Positions 44,636 to 55,061 of a DNA stretch of 64,000 nt are shown here, one piece after another. Below the pieces are notes generated by a model that was given only the letters and a program-made list of their open reading frames with translations, searched no databases and was not told where the DNA came from. The translations under genes were made by a program, and so were the position numbers. This stretch comes from Zhongshania aquimaris. Its GTDB lineage: Bacteria; Pseudomonadota; Gammaproteobacteria; Pseudomonadales; Spongiibacteraceae. Each line of letters opens with the position of its first letter. Position 1 is the stretch's first letter. The DNA is taken from assembly GCF_019312595.1 (NCBI RefSeq), contig NZ_JAHWDQ010000001.1, forward strand, positions 1,862,926 through 1,926,925, in the 5' to 3' direction.

Positions 44636-45545
44636 GTCAGACGTCTGACGTCCGACGCAAAAGGCATTCGCTGGCGCTCATCTGGATCCCCGATCGGGGT
44701 CGGGGATGACGTAGTATGGTGCCATCATCCTCTGCGCGTCTTGCCACGGTCATGTCCGATACTCCAGCCGTCATCATCAACTTGATTGAGGATCCATAAA
44801 CCTCGAGCTATGCAGCACTACACAGTTACGCTAGACGTCTGACGCCCGACACCCGACGTCCGACGCAAAAGGCATTCGCAGTTGCTCACTTGGATCCCCG
44901 ATCGAGGTCGGGGATGACGGAGTGTGGAGTGTCGGGGATGACGTAGTTTTGAAGGAACGAGAACGACGAAGCTATTAACCGTCAAGATGACATGGCATTG
45001 CGCCGCCCTCCTCAACATCCCCTACCTTCCTCAACGCACTGGCGTCGTCATCGTCAACATCCCCTACCGTCACCCTCAACCCCCTAACCGTCATCCTGAA
45101 CTCGATTGAGGATCCATAAACCTTGAGCTATGCAGCACTACACAGCTACGCCAGACGCCTGACGCAAAAGGCATTCGCTTTCGCTCATCTGGATCCCCGA
45201 TCGGGGTCGGGGAAGACGGAGTGTGGAGTGTCGGGGATAACGTAGTTTTGAAGGAACGAGAACGACGAAGCTATTAACCGTCAAGATGACATGGCATTGC
45301 GCCGCCATCCTCAACATCCCCCCACCGTCATCCTCAACCCCCTAACCGTCATCCTGAACTCGATTGAGGATCCATAAACCTCTAGCTATGCAGCACTACA
45401 CAGCTACGCCAGACGTCTGACGCCCGACGCAAAAGGCATTCGCAGTCGCTCACATGGATCCCCGATCGGGGTTGGGGATGACGTAGTACAGAGCGTCAGG
45501 AATGACGAAGTGTTAAATTGCCCAGGATGACGTAGACAATAGCAA
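44636..45545. repeat. REP/BIME repeat cluster with ~300-bp tandem duplication
   Basis: The ~900-bp gene-free space holds four GC-type hairpins (GGATCCCCGATCGGGGTCGG kind, near 44685, 44890, 45190, 45457) and three AT-type hairpins (CTCGATTGAGGATCC kind, near 44775, 45100, 45355). Each GC-type module is preceded by the leader GACGCAAAAGGCATTCGC. A block at 44919-45005 recurs almost exactly at about 45215-45306, giving a period of about 297 bp. Confidence 0.85.
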
Positions 45546-45591
45546 ATTTGCGATTCACAGCGTGGCAAATACTAATCCCCGCCACGCAATA

Positions 45592-45849
45592 TCACATCAT
45601 GTCGCGCTCAACATCTCTTAAGCGACTTGAGTAGTATCGGCAATTCTTCCTAATCCAATCCTCTTTGCTGCGACGGGCTTTTTTCATCGCCGCGCCGCTT
45701 GCGTAACCTTTTAATTTTTTACCGTCGCCGAGGGCTTGCTCTAGACGCACAGCTTCAACTTTTCGGGCGCGACAAGCTTCCCAGCCTGCGGCGTGGACTG
45801 CGGGGAACATACAGAAACAAAATAAGAACACAGCTAGACGAAATTTCAT
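45592..45849 (-). CDS. small secreted basic protein of unknown function
   Basis: This 85-aa product starts at the ATG at 45849, which has a very strong AAGGAGG upstream. The signal peptide is [20 protein letters not shown]. The mature part is about 65 residues, highly basic and helical, with two cysteines ([10 protein letters not shown] and RKNCRYYSS). No family was recognised. It sits between a repeat cluster and fbp. Confidence 0.75.
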   Translation of the reverse strand: MKFRLAVFLFCFCMFPAVHAAGWEACRARKVEAVRLEQALGDGKKLKGYASGAAMKKARRSKEDWIRKNCRYYSSRLRDVERDMM

Positions 45850-46020
45850 TGTGACCTCCTTGTCAGTTTTGAAATTAGCCTCACAACCATAAATCACTCG
45901 ACGGCATCATGTAAAATCCTCGACGCAAATTCCTGCCACTTCGAGTTACTCACCTGTCTTCTCACCCCCTCGAATGGCATAATAGCCCGCTGTTACCCCG
46001 CTAAACGGAATTATCATGAC

Positions 46021-46995
46021 ATGAGCAGAATCGACCTGCCCCAGTATTTAGCCGACGCCACCGTCGCACCCGAACTGCAATCCATTATTCTCGGCCTTGC
46101 CAATGTGAGTGCGGATATCAGCAAAGCGCTGGCCAAAGGCGCGCTCGCTGGCATTCTTGGTGCCGCTGGCGCCGAGAACGTGCAGGGCGAAGATCAAAAG
46201 AAGTTAGATGTTATTGCTAACGATATGATCAAAGCGGCCCTTGCCGCCTTGCCGGCGGTACGCGGTTTAGCCTCTGAGGAAGAAACCGACGTTGTACCCT
46301 GCCACACTAGCGGCAGCTACTTAGTTACCTTCGACCCTTTAGACGGCTCGTCGAATATCGACATCAACAGCATGGTGGGTACGATCTTTTCAGTCCTACC
46401 CCACACCGGCGAGGCAGTCGTAACTGAGCAGGACTTTCTGCAACCCGGGCGTCATCAAAGAGCCGCGGGCTACGTGCTGTATGGTCCATCCGTGATGCTG
46501 GTGCTGAGCACCGGGAACGGCGTGGTAATGTTTACCTTAGATCAAGATACCGGCAACTATCTGCTCACCGAAGCGGACGTGACGATTCCCGCCGACGCCA
46601 AAGAATTCTCAATCAATATGTCGAATCAGCGCCACTGGGTTGCCCCGATGCAAAGCTACATTGCCGATCTGATTGCCGGTAAAGATGGCCCCCGCGGCAA
46701 GGACTTCAATATGCGCTGGGTGGCGGCCATGGTGGCTGATGTTCATCGCATTCTGTGTCGCGGCGGTTTATTCACCTACCCTTGGGACAGCCGCAAGCCC
46801 GACCAAGCTGGCAAACTGCGCCTAATGTACGAAGCCAACCCGATGGGCTTTTTAGTTGAGCAGGCCGGCGGCGAAGTATGGACACCCGAAGGTAAAATTT
46901 TAGATATTCAGCCAGAGCATATTCACCAACGCGTTCCTGTTATTTTGGGTGCCGCCAACGAAGTCGCGCTTTGCGTCGACTATCATCAGCGCTGA
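46021..46995 (+). CDS. fbp: class I fructose-1,6-bisphosphatase
   Basis: This gluconeogenic phosphatase hydrolyses fructose-1,6-bisphosphate. It has 324 aa with the signature [20 protein letters not shown] and the substrate-binding [20 protein letters not shown] and [13 protein letters not shown]. The start at 46021 ([10 protein letters not shown]) is preceded by a poor ribosome site. rlmJ follows after 33 bp, likely in the same transcript. Confidence 0.96.
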   Translation: MSRIDLPQYLADATVAPELQSIILGLANVSADISKALAKGALAGILGAAGAENVQGEDQKKLDVIANDMIKAALAALPAVRGLASEEETDVVPCHTSGSYLVTFDPLDGSSNIDINSMVGTIFSVLPHTGEAVVTEQDFLQPGRHQRAAGYVLYGPSVMLVLSTGNGVVMFTLDQDTGNYLLTEADVTIPADAKEFSINMSNQRHWVAPMQSYIADLIAGKDGPRGKDFNMRWVAAMVADVHRILCRGGLFTYPWDSRKPDQAGKLRLMYEANPMGFLVEQAGGEVWTPEGKILDIQPEHIHQRVPVILGAANEVALCVDYHQR

Positions 46996-47028
46996 ACTCC
47001 CTCGGCGCCCACACCGGACTATTCGGCA

Positions 47029-47859
47029 ATGCTTAGTTATCGCCACGGCTTTCACGCCGGCAATCACGCCGACGTGTTAAAGCATGTGGTCGAGGTACTT
47101 ATCCTCGACTACCTAATGCAAAAACCCACCGCGCTTTCGTATATCGACACCCACGCAGGCGCCGGCTTTTATCACTTCGCTAGTGCCTTCAGCGCGCAAA
47201 ATCGCGAATTTGAAACCGGCATCGCGAAACTGCGAAACGCGAGCGAACTTCCCGCGCCATTAAAACGATATCTAGAGGTCATCGACCAATGCTGTGCCAA
47301 CGAAGCTGCGGGTTATCCCGGCTCACCAGCCATTGCATTAGCGATATTGCGCGCACAAGACAAAGCGCATTTATTTGAGCTACACCCCAACGACCACCAG
47401 AACCTGAGCAAGCGCTTTAAGCAGCACGCCCAAATTAACGAAGCAGATGGCTTCGCCGGCTTAAAAGCATTGTTGCCGCCGCCGAGCAAGCGCGCTCTGG
47501 TATTAATCGACCCGCCCTACGAAGATAAAAACGACTACCGCAATGTCATCTCAGCGTTAAAAGACAGCCAACGACGCTTTCCCAATGGGGTTTATGCGCT
47601 GTGGTACCCACTCATTCCGCGAGATGAGTCCAAAGATTTAGGTCGTCGCCTAAAAGCGCTATCACCAAATAATTTTTTACACGCCCAACTTTGTGTTCAA
47701 GCGGAACAAGGCACTCACGGCATGTATGGCAGCGCGATGTTTGTCATCAACCCGCCGTGGCAGCTAAACACCCAGCTGCAAGAAGTCATGCCGGTGTTAC
47801 AAAGTCTACTAGCTGACGGGGAAAATAAGCCCTTTCTGCTTGACGCGGTAATTGCGTAG
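47029..47859 (+). CDS. rlmJ: 23S rRNA (adenine-2030-N6)-methyltransferase
   Basis: This SAM-dependent enzyme methylates A2030 of 23S rRNA. It has 276 aa with the family N-terminus MLSYRHGFHAGNHADVLKH, DTHAGAGFYHF (motif I) and the catalytic LIDPPYEDKNDY. It lies downstream of fbp in the same direction. Confidence 0.95.
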   Translation: MLSYRHGFHAGNHADVLKHVVEVLILDYLMQKPTALSYIDTHAGAGFYHFASAFSAQNREFETGIAKLRNASELPAPLKRYLEVIDQCCANEAAGYPGSPAIALAILRAQDKAHLFELHPNDHQNLSKRFKQHAQINEADGFAGLKALLPPPSKRALVLIDPPYEDKNDYRNVISALKDSQRRFPNGVYALWYPLIPRDESKDLGRRLKALSPNNFLHAQLCVQAEQGTHGMYGSAMFVINPPWQLNTQLQEVMPVLQSLLADGENKPFLLDAVIA

Positions 47860-47934
47860 ATTAGGTTTTGTGGAATATTAAAAACGTAGTGAATTAACGC
47901 GCAAATTATTTAGCTGAAGTATTGGTCCGAAGTC

Positions 47935-48640
47935 TGCCATCAGATGTCGGACGTGAAAATCAAAGGCATTCGCTATCGCTCATCTGGATCCCCGATCGGG
48001 GTCGGGGATGACGTAGTGCGGAGGGCGGGGATGAATGGATAAAGTGCAGTCACCCAAGGCAGTCAATGGCAGTCAATGGCAGTCAACGGCAGTGTATACA
48101 CACCCACTTAACACCATCAACGCCTCCGCCGATATTCTCAACGCCCCAGCCGTCATCCTCAAAGCCCCCTACGTCGTCCTCAACTCCCCCTACCGTCATC
48201 CTCAACTTGATTGAGGATCCATAAACCTCAGGCTCCGAGAAACGCATTGCGTCTTAAAAACATAAAGAATTCGACATAGTTACGTCGGGAGTCTGGTGTC
48301 GGACGTGAAAATCAAAGGCATTCGCTATCGCTCATCTGGATCCCCGATCGGGGTCGGGGATGACGTAGTGCGGAGGGCGGGGATGAATGGATAAAGTGCA
48401 GTCACACAAGGCAGTCAATGGCAGTGTATACACACCCACTTAACACCATCAACGCCTCCGCCAATATTCTCAACGCCCCAGCCGTCATCCTCAAAGCCCC
48501 CTACGTCATCCTCAACTCCCCCTACCGTCATCCTCAACTTGATTGAGGATCCATAAACCTCAGGCTCCGAGAAACGCCTTTGCGTCTTAAAAACATAAGA
48601 AATTCGGCTTAGTTACGACAGGAGCCTGATGTCGGACGTC
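47935..48640. repeat. REP/BIME repeat cluster, two ~350-bp composite units
   Basis: Two nearly identical units follow each other. Each has a leader (AAAGGCATTCGCTATCGC), a GC-type hairpin (near 47987 and 48338), a spacer with GCAGTCAATG, then CCGTCATCCTCAA tracts and an AT-type hairpin (near 48200 and 48530). The first unit has extra copies of an ~11-bp GGCAGTCAATG tandem repeat at 48057-48097. Confidence 0.85.
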
Positions 48641-48777
48641 GGGAGTAAAACCCGAAAGCAATCGCTCGGGCTTTTAGTTATTCCAACCAGCTTAAATCCA
48701 AAACAATTTATTTATACCTGCCATCACACAAGATTTGGGCTCGAGCATCATGGCAGGGAACAGCGTAAATACTGTAC

Positions 48778-49800
48778 TTACACAACTTCGTTGGCAATAA
48801 ATTCCATGGTTTCTATGGAGGTATCAAAATGATCTCTGTGGCCAATCATCAGAGTAGTCACGCCTGACTTTTTCCAGTCCTGCAGCCGTTCACGAATACG
48901 CTCTTTAGGCCCAAGCAAAGATATTTCGTCAACTAAGGCATCGGGGACAGCTTTGATCGCTTCGTCATGCTTCCCTTCGTACCACAAGTCCTGAACTTTC
49001 TCGGCCTCATCACCAAAACCCATTCTACCCATTAGGTTTTTATGGAAGTTATCGTGGCGTGCACCCATGCCACCAAGGTAAAGCGCCATCGTCATCTTGC
49101 CGGGGTAGAGTGCTTCTTCGAGATTGTCGTTAACGATGCAATTTACCATCGCATTGATTTCAAAATCGTCAGACTTATTCGCGAGGCTTTCGTCAAATAT
49201 ATTCAGGCGATATGGCGACACAAAAATTGGCATCCAGCCGTCAAATTTCTCCGCGGCAAGTGCAATGTTTTTTGGGCCTTCAGCACCTAAAAACACCGGT
49301 ATTTTTTTGCGAAGCGGATGAGTAATGCTTTTGAGAGGTTTACCTAAACCGAGGTTATTAGGCCCCTGATACGGTAAATTATATTGACTACCATGAAACT
49401 CAACGGGCGCTTCGCGAGACACGGCCTGCTGGAAAATATCCAACCACTCGCGGGTGCGCTCAAGCGGGCGTTTAAACTGCTGGCCGTACCAACCTTCCAC
49501 CACCTGTGGGCCGGAAACACCTACACCCAAACACAGCCTGCCGTTTGATAAGTGATCCAGGGTCATCGCCGTCATCGCCGCACATACCGGCGTTCGAGCT
49601 GACAATTGCATAACGCCTGTACACAAGCGAATCTTACTTGTGGTGGCCGCAATAGCTGCCAGCGGCGTGAAACAGTCGGAGCCGTAGGCTTCTGCCGTAA
49701 ACACCGAATCGAAACCCATGTTCTCGGCGGCCTGCGCCAATTCGAGAAAACGATCCGTAGGATGCTTTTGCCAATAACCGAGATGTAAGCCGAGTTTCAT
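48778..49800 (-). CDS. luciferase-like (LLM) F420/FMN-dependent oxidoreductase
   Basis: This 340-aa TIM-barrel protein has MKLGLHLGYWQKHPTDRFLE, GFDSVFTAEAYGSDCFTPLA, LDHLSNGRLCLGVGVSGPQV and KIPVFLGAEGPKNIALAAE. It matches the class of LLM enzymes annotated as F420-dependent in actinobacteria. It faces away from the rlmJ side and lies near the P450, but separated from it by repeats. The substrate is unknown. Confidence 0.88.
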   Translation of the reverse strand: MKLGLHLGYWQKHPTDRFLELAQAAENMGFDSVFTAEAYGSDCFTPLAAIAATTSKIRLCTGVMQLSARTPVCAAMTAMTLDHLSNGRLCLGVGVSGPQVVEGWYGQQFKRPLERTREWLDIFQQAVSREAPVEFHGSQYNLPYQGPNNLGLGKPLKSITHPLRKKIPVFLGAEGPKNIALAAEKFDGWMPIFVSPYRLNIFDESLANKSDDFEINAMVNCIVNDNLEEALYPGKMTMALYLGGMGARHDNFHKNLMGRMGFGDEAEKVQDLWYEGKHDEAIKAVPDALVDEISLLGPKERIRERLQDWKKSGVTTLMIGHRDHFDTSIETMEFIANEVV

Positions 49801-49924
49801 ACCAAATCCTCATTATTATTCCGATGACGCTCTAAAGATTATACGGGGCGAAGAAGGACCAGCCGATGACATCTCCGCTCAAATACCCTTATCGCAGGGT
49901 GACGAAAAAGATCATTACTTTCGG

Positions 49925-50135
49925 GATATCTGGGGCCTATTGTCGGACTTCGGATGTAAAAACGGAGAGCATTCGCGCTAGTTAGGACGGATGTCGGGCG
50001 CCTGAGGCGAAACCGAAAGCAATCGCCTTAATGTAGACGGATGTCGGATGTCCGAAGCCTGAAGTAAAAATCAAAAGCATTCGCTGGCGCTCACACTGGA
50101 TCCCCGATCGGGGTCGGGGATGACGTAGTGTGAGG
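49925..50135. repeat. REP repeat cluster upstream of the LLM gene
   Basis: Degenerate leader units (GTCGGAC.., GATGTCGG.., AAAGCATTCGCT) precede one good GC-type hairpin near 50097. The AT-type partner is missing here. Confidence 0.75.
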
Positions 50136-50156
50136 GCAGAGGATCACACAACCGCT

Positions 50157-51518
50157 TCAAGCAAGGCGCTTCACAACGATTGGTAAATCATCGAGAGGCT
50201 TAGGAAGCGGTACAGTCTGCATTTTGCCGCTGAAATTATCAGCCATACGGAATTCGTATTGACGCAAGAACTGATGCATAAAGTTCTTAACCTGCATCAG
50301 CGCAAAGTGCATTCCAATGCATTTATGTGCACCGCCACCAAAACCGACAAAGCTAAAGGTGTGGCGTTTGTGCTCATTGCGCGGCTCTAACCAGCGATCA
50401 ATGTCGAATTTTTCTGGCTGATCCCAGTACTCCGCCATACGGTGGGTGTGCTGTGGCGCCATAAACAGAATGGTGTTTGGTGGAAGTGTATAACCACCCA
50501 ACTCGCACTCGTTAATAGTACGGCGCTGCATCATCATAACCGAGGGGTGTAGACGCAACGCTTCCTTCACCGCCACTTCCATCAACGGCATTTTTTCAAG
50601 ATCTTCGTAATCTAAAAACGGCTTATCAATGGACATTGCTTCGTCGCGCAAGCGCTGTTGTAGCTCTTGGTTTTGACCCAAGTGATAAAGCATATGAGTC
50701 AGTGCACTTGTGGTCGTGTCATGGGCTGCAAACAGCAAGAAGCCCATGTGCGCGATTATATCGTCGTCAGAAAAATACTCGTCGTCTTCGGTTTTTTCGC
50801 GGCAAAAATAACTGAAGGTATCTGTGCCATCGCCAGCGCGACGATCTGCAATCAAGCTACCAAAAAACTGGTGTAAATAGCGCTCGCCAATTTTACCTTT
50901 GCGGTATTTAGTGCCAGGAAGCTCTTTAGTGATGATGCCCATCAAACCATTGGCAATATCCAAAAACGCTTTATTTAGCTTGGCTGCCCGCTCGTCACTT
51001 TCTTCCAGACCAACAAAAATCTTCGCGGCGACATCCAATAAAATTTGTTTAATAGCGGGGAAAAATAATAAATTGCCTTGCTCGCCCCAGTCAGAAATAC
51101 CTTCCGCAATCATCGGCCCCATTGTGCCAATGTAGCCTTTCATCGCATCGTTCTTAAATGCAGACTGCATCATACGACGCTGAAATTTATGCTCTTCGTG
51201 ATCTCGCAGTAACAAGGCGCCCTTATAAAAACGCCCGAGTGAGCCCATATAACCCATCTCAGCAGAGAAGTTTTTATCTTTATCCAGATAAACTTCTTTG
51301 TAGAGGTCTGGGCCAATCAATAAGGCACCGCGGAAGCCCGCTAAACCAAAGCGGCTAACATTGCCGAATTTTTTGTACTGATTGTCGATGGTGCCGTAAA
51401 GGTCATTCACCAACTGGAACGTCTGGCCAATAATTGGCAGACCAAATGAGCCCGGAATATGATCAAGGTTTTCATTGTTCTTGGCGGATTTGTAATCTGG
51501 ATTTGCTGCCGTGGTCAT
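50157..51518 (-). CDS. cytochrome P450
   Basis: This 453-aa heme monooxygenase has the I-helix oxygen site FAAHDTTTSALTHMLYH, the ExxR motif VKEALRLHPSVMM and the heme loop FVGFGGGAHKCIGMHFALMQ with the cysteine ligand. The start at 51518 has GGAGGG upstream; the longer in-frame start lacks one. Residues around it resemble CYP families acting on sterols or fatty acids, but this is not decisive. A TetR regulator is divergently encoded 165 bp away. Confidence 0.93.
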   Translation of the reverse strand: MTTAANPDYKSAKNNENLDHIPGSFGLPIIGQTFQLVNDLYGTIDNQYKKFGNVSRFGLAGFRGALLIGPDLYKEVYLDKDKNFSAEMGYMGSLGRFYKGALLLRDHEEHKFQRRMMQSAFKNDAMKGYIGTMGPMIAEGISDWGEQGNLLFFPAIKQILLDVAAKIFVGLEESDERAAKLNKAFLDIANGLMGIITKELPGTKYRKGKIGERYLHQFFGSLIADRRAGDGTDTFSYFCREKTEDDEYFSDDDIIAHMGFLLFAAHDTTTSALTHMLYHLGQNQELQQRLRDEAMSIDKPFLDYEDLEKMPLMEVAVKEALRLHPSVMMMQRRTINECELGGYTLPPNTILFMAPQHTHRMAEYWDQPEKFDIDRWLEPRNEHKRHTFSFVGFGGGAHKCIGMHFALMQVKNFMHQFLRQYEFRMADNFSGKMQTVPLPKPLDDLPIVVKRLA

Positions 51519-51583
51519 AATCGGCCCTCCGTAGGGTTCGATGAAATTCATTATTTGGAACAATCATAGGCTCGGGCAACATA

Positions 51584-51603
51584 CATATCAAGCGTCCGAT
51601 ATG
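51584..51603. promoter_or_regulatory. candidate TetR operator between P450 and regulator
   Basis: A perfect CATATC-N8-GATATG palindrome lies in the divergent intergenic region, 66 bp before the P450 start. It is suitably placed to control both genes. Confidence 0.55.
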
Positions 51604-51683
51604 AAATATTGGTCATCTTCGGTATATTATTGGTCTACGACAACGAAGCACTGCGCCAGACCACCGATAATAAGGTAAGAAAA

Positions 51684-52280
51684 TTGAGGAAAGTAGACCA
51701 CGACAACCGTCGCGAAGAAGTAGCCTGCGCCGCCGCCAGCCTGATAGCAAACAAGGGTTTGGAAGCGCTCACTACCCGTGCGCTGGCCAAGGAGCTTGGC
51801 TGCTCTATTGGCGTCTTGTCACATTACTTCAGCAGCAAGGAAGAAATCGTCATCGCCGCATTCCGCTGGGCAGATCTGCGCATCGACCTGCGTATGCAAG
51901 AAGCGATCGCCGACGAAAGCCCCAGTATCGAGTCTTTCTACCCCGTAATTAAGGCCGGCTTACCGCTAGATGCCGAATCAGACCTCGAATGGCGCGTCCG
52001 TCTCAACCTCCACACCTTTGCACTGACCCACGACGCCAGCTTGCAAGCAGAGCGAGAAAAGAATAGCCAATTCAGAGACATAATGGCGACTATGATCAGC
52101 GACATGCAAAACAAAGGTCATGTCACTACAGCGATAAGCGCCAAAGAAATCACCAGCATCGCCTTCGACCTCGTTAACGGCATGGCCAAAAACCTAGTCA
52201 TGTGCCCCTTCAATGAGCGCGAAGAAAAAGCAGAATACCTATTTCAGCTGCTAGAACTGCTAAAGCCGAAGGCGAGCTAG
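51684..52280 (+). CDS. TetR-family transcriptional regulator
   Basis: This regulator has an N-terminal TetR helix-turn-helix (CAAASLIANKGLEALTTRAL, then AKELGCSIGVLSHYFSSKEE) and an all-helical ligand domain. The product is 198 aa from a TTG at 51684, which has AAGG upstream; an upstream TTG at 51609 would add 25 residues and overlap the operator region. It is divergent from the P450, its probable target. Confidence 0.85.
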   Translation: MRKVDHDNRREEVACAAASLIANKGLEALTTRALAKELGCSIGVLSHYFSSKEEIVIAAFRWADLRIDLRMQEAIADESPSIESFYPVIKAGLPLDAESDLEWRVRLNLHTFALTHDASLQAEREKNSQFRDIMATMISDMQNKGHVTTAISAKEITSIAFDLVNGMAKNLVMCPFNEREEKAEYLFQLLELLKPKAS

Positions 52281-52284
52281 AAAA

Positions 52285-52359
52285 GAAGTCGGAAGTCGGA
52301 AGTCGGAAGTCGGAAGTCGGAAGTCGGAAGTCGGAAGTCGGAAGTCGGAAGTCGGAAGT
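52285..52359. repeat. 7-bp tandem repeat, about ten GGAAGTC units
   Basis: A perfect microsatellite-like array of the heptamer GAAGTCG with about 10.7 copies starts 5 bp after the TetR stop. The unit resembles the leader sequence (GTCGGA..GTC) in front of the REP modules, so it probably arose by slippage there. Copy number is likely variable. Confidence 0.92.
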
Positions 52360-52375
52360 TAAAAATTATAAGTCA

Positions 52376-53160
52376 GATTTGCGAAATCGGTAGGCATTCG
52401 CTCTCGCTCACCTAGATCCCCGATCGGGGTCGGGGATGACTTAGTACGGAGGGTCGGGGATGACGAGATAAAGTACTGTCATCCTCAAGGCCCCACGGAC
52501 AGCGGTCTAAAGACTCCTTAGCCATCCCCCCCCCAACCGCCATCCTCAACTCAACCACCCGCCATCCTCAACTCCCCCAACGTCATCCTCAACTCCCCAG
52601 CCGTCATCCTCAACTCGATTGAAGATCCACATACCTCGGAATTTGGGCATCACCATACTTCACTGAAACCAAAAGCATTCGCTCTCGCTCACCTGGATCC
52701 CCGATCGGGGTCGGGGATGACTTAGTACGGAGGGTCTGGGATGACGAGATAAAGTACTGTCATTCTCAAGGCCCCACGGACAGCGGTCTAAAGACTCCTT
52801 AGCCATCCCCCCCCCAACCGCCATCCTCACCACCCGTCATCCCCAAGTCCCCCAACGTCATCCTCAACTCCCCAGCCGTCATCCTCAACTCGATTGAGGA
52901 TCCACATACCTCGGAATTTCGGCATCACCATACTTCACTGAAACCAAAAGCATTCGCTCTCGCTCACCTGGATCCCCGATCGGGGTCGGGGATGACTTAG
53001 GGGATGACTTAGTGCGGAGGGTCGGGGATGACTTAGTACGGAGAGTCGGGGATGACGTAGTTTAGAGGGCTTAGGAATAGCACATTTTGACTGTTCTAGG
53101 ATGACGTGGTTTTGAATGCTCAGGTATGACGTGGTCCTGAGTATCCGAGGATAACAATAG
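52376..53160. repeat. REP/BIME repeat cluster, about 280-bp units
   Basis: Three GC-type hairpins (near 52411, 52695, 52970) and two AT-type hairpins (near 52607 and 52877) recur at a ~280-bp period with near-identical spacers (AGTACTGTCATCCTCAAGGC and CAGCGGTCTAAAGACTCCTT). Further degenerate GGGGATGACTTAGT tracts follow to about 53150. Confidence 0.85.
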
Positions 53161-53303
53161 CTGAGATTGGTTTAGCTACGAAGTATGCGAATTTAGGGTC
53201 GCCCTGACTAAGCTCAAATCACTGTGATTTTTAGGATGGCAAAAAAGAGGCTTCAAATACCCGACTAACACCGAGTATCAATATTCTGTAAATGATTCAT
53301 CGA

Positions 53304-53331
53304 ATAAAAAACGCCCGCTCTACACGGGCGT
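53304..53331 (-). terminator. rho-independent terminator of the LLM gene at 53349
   Basis: ACGCCCG (53311-53317) pairs perfectly with CGGGCGT (53325-53331). On the minus strand it is followed by six T residues. It lies 18 bp past the stop codon. Confidence 0.9.
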
Positions 53332-53348
53332 CTGCACAATCAAAGCAA

Positions 53349-54224
53349 TTAGCGAGACTTGGCAATCACTTCGTTGGCATACCACGACATCATGCCGACC
53401 TTTTCTTCCACGGTTTTATCATCCGCTTCTGATGCATATACATCGCGAAAAGCCACCAACACTTCGTCGATTCCGATATCTTCAAGGCGCTTTATGCCAT
53501 CCGCAGAGTAGGCTTCTGCCGTCATCGCGTGGAATTCAAAAGGCAGGTGGTCGCGACCGAACTCTTTGCGGAATTCATTAATCTTATCGACCATGCCTTT
53601 GATGGAATCCAGCTCGCCACCCGCGGCGATCCAACCGTCACCCAAGCGGGCCGCACGGCGCAGCGCTGGTACAGAATGTCCGCCAACCAAAATGGGCGGC
53701 CTTACGCTCGGCACTGGGCAAATTTTAATTTCGGGCATATCGAACATTTCGCCCTTATAGCCAAAGTACTCCCCAGACATAAGACCGTTAATGATTTCGA
53801 TCATTTCGTCCATGCGCTTGCCGCGCTTTTCCCAAGCGACATTCGTTACCTCAAAATCTTCTGACCAAGGGCTAATTCCCACACCGTAACCAAAGCGATT
53901 TCCGGTAAGAATGGCGAGGCTAGACAATGTCTTAGCAATTAAAGCTGGCTCATGAACGGCAAGCTTGTGCACCGACGTGGTAAAACGAACTTTACTGGTC
54001 AGTGCCGCCAAATGAGCCGTTAGCAAAAAGGGCTCGATAAACGGAACACCATCTAAAAACTCGCGGCTGCCATCACTGTTATAGGGGTATTTAGAACTCC
54101 CCTCTTTGGGATAACAAATGCTGTCTGGCATCGTAATGGTATCGAAGCCCAACTTCTCTGCCTCTAGCGTCAACGGCAGATACTGCTCCGCGGGGCACAT
54201 ACTGTGGTGATAAGCGAATTTCAT
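53349..54224 (-). CDS. luciferase-like (LLM) flavin-dependent oxidoreductase
   Basis: This 291-aa protein is the third LLM monooxygenase in the window. It has MKFAYHHSMCPAEQYLPLTL, GFDTITMPDSICYP, VRFTTSVHKLAVHEPALIAK, GYGVGISPWSEDFE and PPILVGGHSVPALRRAARLG. It starts at the ATG at 54224. The substrate is unknown. It is monocistronic, flanked by repeats on both sides. Confidence 0.88.
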   Translation of the reverse strand: MKFAYHHSMCPAEQYLPLTLEAEKLGFDTITMPDSICYPKEGSSKYPYNSDGSREFLDGVPFIEPFLLTAHLAALTSKVRFTTSVHKLAVHEPALIAKTLSSLAILTGNRFGYGVGISPWSEDFEVTNVAWEKRGKRMDEMIEIINGLMSGEYFGYKGEMFDMPEIKICPVPSVRPPILVGGHSVPALRRAARLGDGWIAAGGELDSIKGMVDKINEFRKEFGRDHLPFEFHAMTAEAYSADGIKRLEDIGIDEVLVAFRDVYASEADDKTVEEKVGMMSWYANEVIAKSR

Positions 54225-54431
54225 TGCTACGTCCTTTCCCGTCGTTATTGTCTTGGCGTTTGCTCAAGGATACGTGCGCAAACGTGGATTGGTTGACAAT
54301 AATACAAAGTAAAATCCGCCGCCTCATCCGAATGGCGCAGCAGGTTTAAAAAATTAGACTGTATTAGGGAAAACAAGGTGAGGTCGGAAGTCGGAGGTCA
54401 AAAATTATGGCATTCGCTTACTGCACAAACA

Positions 54432-54471
54432 CATGGGTTACAGATTAGCCCAGTCACATAGGTAACACATT
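54432..54471 (-). repeat. 40-bp inverted-repeat partner of 60587-60626
   Basis: The sequence is the reverse complement of 60587-60626 with one mismatch in 40. The core is TGTTACCTATGTGACTGG on the minus strand. It looks like an insertion-sequence terminus, but no transposase gene is present. The pair brackets rnz, ugd, fcl and gmd. Confidence 0.75.
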
Positions 54472-54499
54472 CTTCCTACGAACCGAGTCTTACTATCCG

Positions 54500-54960
54500 C
54501 TTTTCTTGTTCATCCAACTCCCCCAGCCGTCATCCTCAACTCGATTGAGGATCCATAGACCTCAGGCTTGGCATCCACACTGAACTTCGCAAAAACCAAA
54601 AGCATTCGCTTACGCTCATCTGGATCCCCGATCGGGGTCGGGGATGACGTCGTTTTGGGAGAGGGGATGACGTCGTTCGGTATGGTCATCCTCAAGGCCA
54701 CACGGACAATGATCTACAGACTCACTAGCGATTCTGAAGGGCTCCACCCTTCTTCCTTAACCCCGCCGCTCGCCATCCTCAACGCCTCCGCCCCACCGTC
54801 ACCCCACCGTCACCCCACCGTCACCCCACCGTCACCCCAACGCCCCTCCGTCATCCCCAACTCCCCACTGTCATCCCCAACTCCCCCCACTGTCATCCCC
54901 GACCCCGATCGGGGATCCATATACCTCGGAATTCCCACACGCACCGCACCTCGTAAAAAC
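54500..54960. repeat. REP repeat cluster with an 11-bp tandem repeat
   Basis: An AT-type hairpin (near 54530) and a GC-type hairpin (near 54623) are followed by four copies of CCCCACCGTCA (about 54791-54834) and an inverted GC-type hairpin (about 54894-54920). The last module has the opposite orientation to most GC-type modules in the window. Confidence 0.8.
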
Positions 54961-55061
54961 ACCATAAAACCCATTCCCAGCGCATCAAAGAGGCATATCT
55001 ATGTAAAATAGACCACAATGTAAGCACACTGATTTCATTACGGAATACACACTACTGACCC

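Noticed and set aside
44636-45545. CRISPR array suspected from regular repeats
   Set aside because: The repeats are hairpin modules of different length with shared, not unique, spacers. No cas genes are present.
52285-52359. CRISPR or DGR-like repeat
   Set aside because: It is a simple 7-bp tandem array with no spacers and no reverse transcriptase nearby.
54568-55011. 147-codon ORF
   Set aside because: It reads through REP modules and the CCCCACCGTCA tandem repeat; the low-complexity Pro/Ser/Thr product is an artefact.
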